From: Rana temporaria
Lineage: Eukaryota; Chordata; Amphibia; Anura; Ranidae
Length of the DNA stretch: 64,000 nt
NCBI RefSeq assembly: GCF_905171775.1
Contig: NC_053489.1
Location: 591,769,844 to 591,833,843 of the forward strand
Direction of reading: 5' to 3'
The notes under the pieces are model-generated. The model saw only the letters and a list, made by a program, of their open reading frames with translations. It was not told where the DNA came from and searched no databases. The translations under genes and the position numbers were made by a program. Below, piece by piece: positions 57,252 to 64,000 of this stretch (position 1 is the first letter of the stretch; each line of letters begins with the position of its first letter).

Positions 57252-57471
57252 TTAAGGAACAAAAATAGGGATCATATCTCTCAAATATGGTACCCATGGT
57301 TGGTTTGGAATGGTTCTCCAGGAAAAAAGACTATTACAAGTTCTACCTAGGAATAATTGTCAAGGTTCCTCTTTTCTAGTCTCCCTGTTTAGGATTTTTC
57401 TTGTTCACTGTTTTCGTGTTTGATTTTTCTTGATGTATAATAGTTGGCACGCTTAAGGCAAACGACTTTAA

Positions 57472-57861
57472 AGGGGTGGTTCACCCTAAAAACTACTTTT
57501 TTTTATTACACTGGCCCCCCACATTACAATACGATTAAGGCTATTATTATTTTTTTGATGCTCGCGTCACGATTGGCGAAAGGAGCCGAACGGCGATGCA
57601 CATGCGCAGTATAGCGCCGACTCGCCGTTCGGCTCCTTTCGCCAACCGTGACGCGGCTTACGCGACGGGGGGGAGCTCGTTTTTGGTCAAAATGTCAATC
57701 ACAGACATGTGAGGAACGCCCACTCCCGCGGGACTCGCAATGGGTGAATATGCTGTACAAAGGTATGTACAGCATCAAAAAAATAATAATAGCCTTAATC
57801 GTATTGTAATGTGGGGGGCCAGTGTAATAAAAAAAAGTAGTTTTTAGGGTGAACCACCCCT
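57472..57861. mobile_element. TTAA-type foldback MITE with nested hairpins
   Basis: Ends AGGGGTGGTTCACCCTAAAA and its complement are perfect. Flanks are TTAA (57468-57471) and TTAG. Inner arms GGCCCCCCACATTACAATAC pair with their copy near 57810, and a separate hairpin TTGGCGAAAGGAGCCGAACG / CGTTCGGCTCCTTTCGCCAA lies at about 57573-57646. Confidence 0.85.
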
Positions 57862-58129
57862 TTAGGCTAGATGGGGTTGTCTCCATCCCTGACACAGTAT
57901 TGCTCCCGAGGGGGTGTCCAGGATGGTAGACAAACCCTTTTCCTCTACCCTATACCAAGTATCTGCTAATTCATATAATGATAGTATTATTCATCTTTAA
58001 TATCATTATGTTACCTCATATGTACCTACATATACAGTATGTTGCTGTTTTTACAACCCAACATTATTCAACAGATATTTTTTACTTACTTCTGTTATAT
58101 GTGAAAAACCTTAATAAAAAAACTATTGA

Positions 58130-58440
58130 ACAAAAAGCCCCTGGGTTGCTTTTGAAGTGTGTTTTGGATCATCTGTACTGTGAAGTGCCATCCAATCAGC
58201 TTTGCTGCATTTGGCTGTATCTGGGCTGACAGAATATCTCTAAACACTGCAGAATTCATCCGGCAGCTTTGGATCATGAGCTGTTCCAAGCCCTCTCCAC
58301 ACTTTTTTCTTCCCGCCATTCTGGTACAGAATAATCTTAGTTTCATTTGTCCAAAGAATGCTTTTCCAGAACTGTTTTTTTTTTTTAGATGTTTTTTTGG
58401 CAAAGACTAATCTGGCTTTTCCCTTTTTCAAGCATACGAA
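58130..58440 (-). pseudogene. Tc1-like transposase remnant
   Basis: Minus-strand frames give ARLVFAKK, then FWKSILWTNETKI, NGGKKKVWR and GTAHDPK; another frame gives TDDPKHTSKATQ. These are the first (W-T-D-E-T-K) and second (D-N-D-P-K-H-T) catalytic regions of Tc1 transposases. The first catalytic Asp is Asn here (codon at 58345-58347), and frameshifts separate the blocks. A T-run at 58378-58387 (plus strand) marks an expanded A stretch. Clearly inactive. Confidence 0.8.
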
Positions 58441-58607
58441 TGGTTTGCACCTTGTGGTTATTTGTGTGTATCTATTTTGCACTGTTTTTATTAAATAGAT
58501 ATTACAGTATATTAGGTAGACCATCTATGTTATCCAGATATTAGCGCAACAGTTCTTTTATTTTTTATCATAAAGCTTCTTTATCTTCAGGCCCTGATAG
58601 TCTATAC

Positions 58608-58743
58608 CAGGGATGGCGAACCTTGGCCCCCCAGATGTTTTAGAACTACATTTCCCATGATGCTCATGCACTCTACAGTGTAATTGAGCATCATGGGAAA
58701 TGTAGTTCCAAAACATCTGGGGTGCCAAGGTTTGCCATCACTG
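58608..58743. mobile_element. 136-bp hAT hairpin MITE
   Basis: Perfect 8-bp duplication GTCTATAC at 58600-58607 and 58744-58751. Ends CAGGGATGGCGAACCTTGGC and GCCAAGGTTTGCCATCACTG. Almost the entire element folds on itself (CTACATTTCCCATGATGCTC with GAGCATCATGGGAAATGTAG). Confidence 0.95.
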
Positions 58744-58751
58744 GTCTATAC

Positions 58752-59607
58752 CATTTCCGATAGGCCTATATTTAACGTCCTTCATTAGATATACCTGGTA
58801 TCATCTCCATCTTACACTGATCATCTCCTCCACAGATTTTCCTGTGTTCTCTTGTAGATGTAGCACACTAAAGTAGGAAATCCCCAGCACCCAAGTGGGG
58901 AAACCTCAGCAACTAAGTGGGAACAACTAGCAACAAGCTGCAGGTAACCAGAGAGAGGCCTATGAAGTCAACACTCAGCAAGCCCTACAGGGACAATGCT
59001 ACACATAGAATAAAACTGGTAATAGAACAGAGTAAATGTATGTTTTCTGAAATTAGCTGGCCACTTGGCTGTCTGCTTTCTCTGGTATACAGACAGTTTA
59101 CCTCCTCTCAAGCCTCTTTAAAGCGGGAGGTTGCGTTATTTAATGTGACTGACCAGGAAAGACTGGAGCAGCGGCAGCTGATGAAAGCAGAGCACTGTTT
59201 GGTCTCAGCTTACATTAATGCTCTTAGGTGCCAAGTTGGTTCAGTTCAACCCACTTAAAAAAGACCTCTACCTAAAAATATTAAACTTACTTGAGGGCTG
59301 AGAGGGACATCTTTCTATTATTATTATACCCCCACTCCCATTACACCCCCTGTCTAATACTTTATTTCAACAAAACACAGAGATTGTGTTTCTAAAAATA
59401 TCCTGTTAATTTTAAGGAGGACAAGCCAAGTAAAATTCTGTAATACATCCAGACTGTACATAAGTGAAAAGCTACAGAGCTTAGCTGTATCTGCTCTAGC
59501 TAGATCAGAACCTCACCACTAACAATATCCAGCTCTTGCCTAATCAACTTCACTAATATTACCCTAACTAGAAATATTGGTGGCTGGACAATTATTTAGA
59601 ACCCTTA
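58752..59607. other. No gene identified
   Basis: A 113-residue open frame at 58917-59258 has no recognisable motif and no supporting context. No element ends found. Confidence 0.45.
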
Positions 59608-60075
59608 AAGCCCATTCACACAGGGACGACTTTGGATCAGACTTCAAGTCGCCCCAAGTCGCCCTTAGTCGCGCTGCATGAGAAAATCAATGTAAGTGAA
59701 TGGAGCCATCTTAATTCACACTACTGCAGTCGCTCCGACTTCAAAAAAGGTTCCTGTACTACTTTAATCCGACTTCTTGGTGACTTGTAGGCAACTTGTA
59801 CCCATTGATTTCAATGGAAGTCGCCTCAGAAGTCGGATCACTGTCTTAACTTAAGCAACAATATAGGAAGAAAACATACATTTCTCAGGCAAACCCCTCC
59901 CTCCCCCTCCCTCCCACAGAGCTGATTGTTGTTTGATTGGCCACTGGAAAGCCTCCTGTCCTGGAGGCAACTTGAAGTTGCCTTGTAAGTTGCCTGATGA
60001 TTCATACTCAAGTCGTGTCCAAGTTGCCTCCCAAAGTAATGCTGGAAGTCCTGTTGCCCCTGTGTGAATGGGCTC
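59608..60075. mobile_element. Harbinger-like MITE (AAGCCCATTCACACAGGG ends)
   Basis: TTA at 59605-59607 and 60076-60078. Ends AAGCCCATTCACACAGGG and CCCTGTGTGAATGGGCTC are inverted. Confidence 0.85.
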
Positions 60076-60211
60076 TTAGGGCTTGTTTACACTTGTATTG
60101 ATTGTAAAGAATGCAGAAACTCTCATTAAAGCGCTTATAGTGTTTATGAAGTGTTTTTGTTGTGTTTTTGAAGCATTGAAAAAGCACCATAAAAAGCTTG
60201 TTAAACACTTA

Positions 60212-60559
60212 TGCCCTGTACACACAACCTTTTATTCCCGCGGAATAAACTCTGATGGTTTTTCCAACGGAATTCTGCTCATGCTGTCTTGCATACACAT
60301 GGTCACACCAAATTCCGACCGTCAAGAACGCGGTGACGTACAACACTATGACGAGCAGAGAAAAATTAAGTTCAATCTTTCAAGCATGCGTCAACTTGAT
60401 TGGAAATTCATCGCAAAAATTGAGAACATGTTCTCTATCTAATTCCGTCTGAATTTCCAATGGAAAAAGTCCAATGGGGCATACACACGGATGGAATATC
60501 CGATGAAAAGCTTCCGCCTGACTTTTTCTGTCGGAAATTCCGCTCGTGTGTACAAGGCA
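60212..60559. mobile_element. Harbinger-like MITE with TTA duplication
   Basis: TTA at 60209-60211 and 60560-60562. Ends TGCCCTGTACACACAACC and GCTCGTGTGTACAAGGCA. The interior GCGGTGACGTACAACACTATG is shared with relatives. Confidence 0.85.
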
Positions 60560-60562
60560 TTA

Positions 60563-60865
60563 GACCCCTTTCACACTGGGGCGGCGAGTCCGGTATCGGT
60601 TAAGTGCTGATAGTTTAGCGGCAATTTACCGCTGTTTTAGCTGCGTTTTTCAGCCACTAGCAGTGCGCTTTTAACCCCTGCTAGCGGCTGAATAAGGGGT
60701 TAAATACACCCGTGTTGTGGCACTTCCAAACCGCTTTTAAGATGCTTCAAAAGCACTGCCCAATTGTTCTGAATTAGCGTTCCTACACCGCCCCAATGAT
60801 GCTGCTTGCTGGATTTTTTTTCCCTGTCTCGCAAGTGCTCCATCCCAGTGTGAAAGGCTATTACA
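60563..60865. mobile_element. MITE (GACCCCTTTCACACTGGGG end)
   Basis: The left end GACCCCTTTCACACTGGGG follows TTA directly; CCCAGTGTGAAAGG near 60845-60858 is its inverted partner, followed by CTATTA. The right boundary is approximate. Confidence 0.55.
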
Positions 60866-60900
60866 CTGGGGAGGCATGAGAGGCAGTTTTCAGGCACAAG

Positions 60901-61590
60901 GGGCCAGATTCACGTAGAATCGCGGCGGCGTAACTTATCCTAGATGAGTTACGCCGCCGCAATTTTTCATCGTAAGTGCCTGATTCACCAAGCACTTGCG
61001 ATGAAAACTACGCCCGCGGCCTCCGGCGCAAGGTGGGCCAATTCAAATGGGCATGTGCCATTTAAATTAGGCGCGCTCCCGCGCCGGACCTACTGCGCAT
61101 TCTCCGTTTCCTAACTCCCGCCGTGCTTTGCGCGCCGTGACGTCATTTTTTTGAACGGCGACGCGCGTAGCGTACTTCCGTATTCCTGGACGGCTTACGC
61201 AAACGACGTTAAATTTTTAATTTTGACGCGGGAACGATGGCCATACTTTAGACAGCAATACACTTGCTGACTAAAGTTAAGGCACCAAAAAAAAAGTGTA
61301 ACTTTGCGACGGGAAACTAGACTAGCGACGACGTAGCGAACGCGAAAAACTGTCGTGGATCCGCCGTAACTCCTAATTTGCATACCCGACGCTGGTTTAC
61401 GACGCAAACTCCCCCCAGCGGCGGCCGCGGTACTGCATCCTAAGATCCGACAGTGTAAAACGATTACACCTGTCGGATCTTAGGGATATCTATGCGTAAC
61501 TGATTCTATGAATCAGTCGCATAGATAGAAACAGGGATACGACGGAGTATCAGGAGAAACGCCGTCGTATCCCTTTTGTGAATCTGGCCC
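60901..61590. mobile_element. Harbinger-like MITE (GGGCCAGATTCAC ends)
   Basis: Ends GGGCCAGATTCACGTAG and TTTGTGAATCTGGCCC. CpG-rich interior with TACGCCGCCG, ACGACGT and CATAGATATCCCTAAGATCC-type complementary blocks. Related to the element at 41980-42725. The ends resemble those of the Harbinger transposon at 49305. Confidence 0.8.
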
Positions 61591-61760
61591 TATTTTTGTT
61601 TTTCTAGGTGGAAGCACTTAAAGGGTAATTGATGTAGAGGAAATGATCTGCTATGAGGCGTGGTTAGGTTGTGGTATAATAGCAGCCATTGTTGAATTCT
61701 CTGCAAGATGGATCCATATAATTTGATCTCTGTGATCATGAAAAGAAAGACCAAGCGGAA

Positions 61761-62296
61761 AAAGGAAGAGGTGTTGTACCAGTATTCAGTGCATCCCATA
61801 GTCTAGCAGAGAATTTCCAAGGGGCATTTCCATAATCTTTAACACCCAAAATTCATACCCCCAAAAGTCCTTTTATTTTACCTGCATGAAAGTGTCCACA
61901 TTTGATGCCCTTCTTGAGACTGTTAGACCCTGACTGATGTGAGCCCGAGGGACCGTCTATATGATCATCTGTACGATATTGAAAAAAAAAAACACTCTAC
62001 TAATGTAGCCAGACATTGGGTCCAACACCACAGTAAAGAGACATCCAGTCTAGCGATTCAGGGTATGGAGAAAATAAGCAAGCTCATCAGAGGAAGTGAC
62101 AAATTTGGTATCTTGTGCAGAAAAGAAGTTTACTGGATATTCACTTTAGATACAAGAATACCAGTAGGGTTACATTTTGATTGGGACATTTCCTACTTTT
62201 ATGAATAGCAACACTGAAGTAGACCCAGTCACATATTGGTACCCCATTCACACTCCTGTATACATATACGTCTACATGTGCTATTTTGTCATTCTT
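61761..62296. other. No gene identified
   Basis: No recognised element or coding signal. Confidence 0.45.
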
Positions 62297-62507
62297 AGGC
62301 CGGGTACTCACGAGCAAACATGTACGGTGAAACCGGTCCGTCGGACCGTTTTCACCGTACATGCCTGCCAGAGGGCTTCTGTACGATGGTTGTACTAACC
62401 ATCGTACAGAAGTCCACGCGTAAACACTACGCGGGGCGTGTCCGCGTCGTCGCCGCGACGATGATGCGGCGATGACGCGGCGACGTGGGCGGGCCTGCCA
62501 TTTACAT
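62297..62507. mobile_element. Left part of a Harbinger-like MITE
   Basis: Starts AGGCCGGGTACTCACGAGC after CTT, with hairpins CATGTACGGTGAAAC..GTTTCACCGTACATG-like and TTCTGTACGATGGTTG / CCATCGTACAGAA, then the CpG-rich GATGATGCGGCGATGACGCG also seen at 33765 and 34963. The right end is not visible; the CR1 copy begins here, so the MITE probably continues beyond it, outside the window. Confidence 0.6.
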
Positions 62508-64000
62508 AGTTACATAGTTAGTCAGGTTGAAAAAAGACACAAGTCCATCCAGTTCAACCACAAAAAACAAAATAAAAAAACACAGTAAAATCCTATACAC
62601 CCAACTTCATACCCACAGTTGATCCAGAGGAAGGCAAAAAACCCCAGCGGAGCATGATCCAATTTGCTACAGCAGGGGAAAAAATTCCTTCCTGATCCCC
62701 CGAGAGGCAATCGGATTTACCCTGGATCAACTTTACCTACAAATCTTAGTACTCAGTTATATTCTGTACATTTAGGAAAGAATCCAGACCTTTCTTAAAG
62801 CAATCTACTGATCTGGCCAGAACCACCTCTGGAGGGAGTCTGTTCCACATTTTCACAGCTCTTACTGTGAAAAAACCTTTCCGTATTTGGAGGTGAAATC
62901 TCTTTTCCTCTAGACGTAAAGAGTGCCCCCTTGTCCTCAGTGATGACCGTAAAGTGAATAACTCAACACCAAGTTCACTGTATGGACCTCTTATATATTT
63001 GTACATGTTGATCATATCCCCCCTTATTCTCCTTTTCTCAAGAGTGAATAAATCTAGTTCCTCTAATCTTTCCTCATAGCTGAGCTCCTCCATGCCTCTT
63101 ATCAATTTGGTTGCTCTTCTCTGCACTTTCTCCAGTTCTCCTATATCCTTTTTGAGAACTGGTGCCCAAAACTGAACTGCATATTCCAGATGAGGTCTTA
63201 CTAATGATTTGTACAGGGGCAAAATTATATCTCTGTCTCTGGAGTCCATACCTCTCTTAATACAAGAAAGGACTTTGCTCGCTTTGGAAACCGCAGCTTG
63301 GCATTGCATGCCATTATTGAGCTTATGATCAACTAAAACCCCCAGATCTTTCTCCACTACAGACCCCCCCAGTTGTACTCCCCCTAGTATGTATGATGCA
63401 TGCATATTCTTAGCCCCCAAGTGCATAACTTTACATTTATCTACATTAAACCTCATCTGCCACTTAGTCGCCCAATCAGACAGAGCATTGAGGTCGGCTT
63501 GTAAATTGGAGACATCCTGTAAGGACGTTATTCCACTGCATAGCTTGGTGTCATCTGCAAAGACAGAAATGTTACTTTTGATCTCAGACCCAATATCATT
63601 TATAAATATATTGAAAAGTAAGGGTCCCAGCACTGAACCTTGGGGTACACCACTGATAACATTGGACCATTCAGAGTAAGAATCATTAACCACGACTCTC
63701 TGAATTCTGGCTTTCAGCCAGTTTTCTATCCATTTACAAACTGATATATCCAATCCTGTAGACCTTACCTTACACATGAGCTGTGTGTGCGGAACTGTAT
63801 CGAACGCTTTTGCAAAATCCAAATATATCACGTCCACAGCCACGCCTCTGTCCAGGGTTTTACTTACCTCTTCATAAAAGGAAATCAGGTTTGTCTGACA
63901 ACTTCTGTCTTTCATGAATCCATGTTGACTGCTGCTTAAATAGTTTTTTTCCAGCAAGAACTCATCCATGTGGTCTTTTATTAAACGTTCCAGTATCTTC
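62508..64000 (-). mobile_element. CR1 LINE, 3' half, running off the right edge
   Basis: Minus-strand CR1. The 3' end carries a short ACTATGTA repeat (plus strand TACATAGTTACATAGTTAG at 62505-62523), the usual octamer tail of CR1, followed upstream by a 3' UTR shared with the fragments at 32073 and 26975, then the ORF2 coding region. Confidence 0.92.
62746..63999 (-). CDS. CR1 ORF2 reverse transcriptase, C-terminal part
   Basis: The frame is open from the window edge (KILERLIKDHMDEFLLEKN) to a stop at 62746, without interruption over about 417 codons. Motifs, counting from the Met at 63969: SSQHGFMKDRSCQTNL (13-28), LDFAKAFDTVPH (50-61, first catalytic Asp), GVPQGSVLGPLLFN (107-120), SVFADDTKL (135-143, catalytic FADD), YKSLVRPHLEYAVQFW (thumb and connection) and RTRGHSLRL, FFTVRAVKMWNRLP near the end. 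The intact frame points to a recent insertion. The endonuclease and the start lie outside the window. Confidence 0.93.
   Translation of the reverse strand, partial: KILERLIKDHMDEFLLEKNYLSSSQHGFMKDRSCQTNLISFYEEVSKTLDRGVAVDVIYLDFAKAFDTVPHTQLMCKVRSTGLDISVCKWIENWLKARIQRVVVNDSYSEWSNVISGVPQGSVLGPLLFNIFINDIGSEIKSNISVFADDTKLCSGITSLQDVSNLQADLNALSDWATKWQMRFNVDKCKVMHLGAKNMHASYILGGVQLGGSVVEKDLGVLVDHKLNNGMQCQAAVSKASKVLSCIKRGMDSRDRDIILPLYKSLVRPHLEYAVQFWAPVLKKDIGELEKVQRRATKLIRGMEELSYEERLEELDLFTLEKRRIRGDMINMYKYIRGPYSELGVELFTLRSSLRTRGHSLRLEEKRFHLQIRKGFFTVRAVKMWNRLPPEVVLARSVDCFKKGLDSFLNVQNITEY

Larger units (their letters stand above)
45957..57350 (+). pseudogene. L1 ORF2 C-terminal region in four pieces
   Basis: Pieces 45957-46190, 49288-49304, 56372-56468 and 57256-57350. 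The first reads WYLTADKVSRF and CWRLCGQRGDMLHIFCKC, the WYLTP and C-W-R-C-G..LLH-x-(F/W) hallmarks of L1 ORF2 C-termini. It contains stops and at least one frameshift. From about 46166 the four pieces join into one open frame: HILMLGRLK, then ITIKWKNPDPSKLW, YTYKQILTLRNK and QIWYPWLVWNG, ending at TAG 57348-57350. Each join uses exactly one copy of the target duplication (TTAA, AAA, TTAA). The order of L1 motifs and the maintained frame make the reconstruction convincing. Confidence 0.85.
60100..61745. repeat. Interspersed repeat split by a block of MITEs
   Basis: 60100-60211 and 61591-61745 together correspond to the uninterrupted copy at 34655-34955 (GCATTGAAAAAGCACC, AAGCTT; then TTTTTCTAGGTGGAAGCACTT, GAATTCTCTGCAAGATGGA). 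Elements at 60212-60559, 60563-60865 and 60901-61590 fill the gap. Confidence 0.6.

Noticed and set aside
58917..59258. 113-codon plus-strand frame
   Set aside because: No recognisable motif, no splice or polyadenylation context, isolated.

Overview
The window looks like transposon-packed non-genic (intergenic or intronic) DNA of a vertebrate. An amphibian, probably a ranid frog, fits best: L2, CR1 and L1 retrotransposons, Tc1, hAT, PIF/Harbinger and TTAA-targeting DNA transposons occur together, with very many small inverted-repeat elements whose ends read TGCC..GTACACACGA, GGGCCAGATCC or AGGGGTTGTAAAGG. The lineage is inferred from repeat style, not from a host gene. I found no convincing host gene, tRNA, rRNA or CRISPR array. 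Every long open reading frame I could interpret belongs to a transposon or a tandem repeat.

Layout. 1-24.5 kb: scattered small elements (3-bp TTA/TAA duplications, TTAA duplications, or hAT-type 8-bp duplications), three minisatellites (5.2-6.2, 9.3-10.4 and 14.8-15.2 kb), a hammerhead-ribozyme-like motif (8.52 kb) and a 1.9-kb Harbinger-type foldback element (16.9-18.8 kb) carrying a poly(A)-tailed L1 insertion. 25-36 kb: a 0.8-kb foldback, more small elements, and a Tc1 element with two smaller elements nested inside. 36.1-39.4 kb: an L2-like LINE on the minus strand (endonuclease plus reverse transcriptase). 39.4-41.9 kb: a hAT element inside another hAT element. 46-57.4 kb: an old L1 reading frame split by three successive insertions, the innermost layers being a 7-kb two-gene PIF/Harbinger transposon and two multi-kilobase palindromes. 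58-62 kb: Tc1 remnant and small elements. 62.5-64 kb: 3' half of a CR1 LINE running off the right edge.

The most striking structure is a family of large foldback elements. Copy 1 (46254-49086) is an almost perfect 2.8-kb palindrome. Copy 2 (49536-52193) lies inside the Harbinger transposon. A diverged, lopsided copy 3 is at 16887-18767. The centre of copies 1 and 2 is a cluster of CACGTG E-boxes flanked on each side by an outward-facing TATA box. About 32 bp beyond each TATA box lies a conserved TCATTACAG initiator-like motif, and about 370 bp further an AATAAA followed by a GT-rich stretch. This has the layout of a symmetric, divergent pair of short non-coding RNA polymerase II units. The elements share GGGCCAGATCC ends with the neighbouring Harbinger transposon, so that transposon, or a relative, is the likely source of their mobility.

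How the coding parts fit together: the Harbinger transposon encodes a DDE transposase (plus strand) and a Myb/SANT-like DNA-binding protein (minus strand, convergent), the usual two-protein system of the superfamily. Each is broken by a single base in a homopolymer run, as is the L2 frame, so either recent decay or assembly error could explain the breaks.
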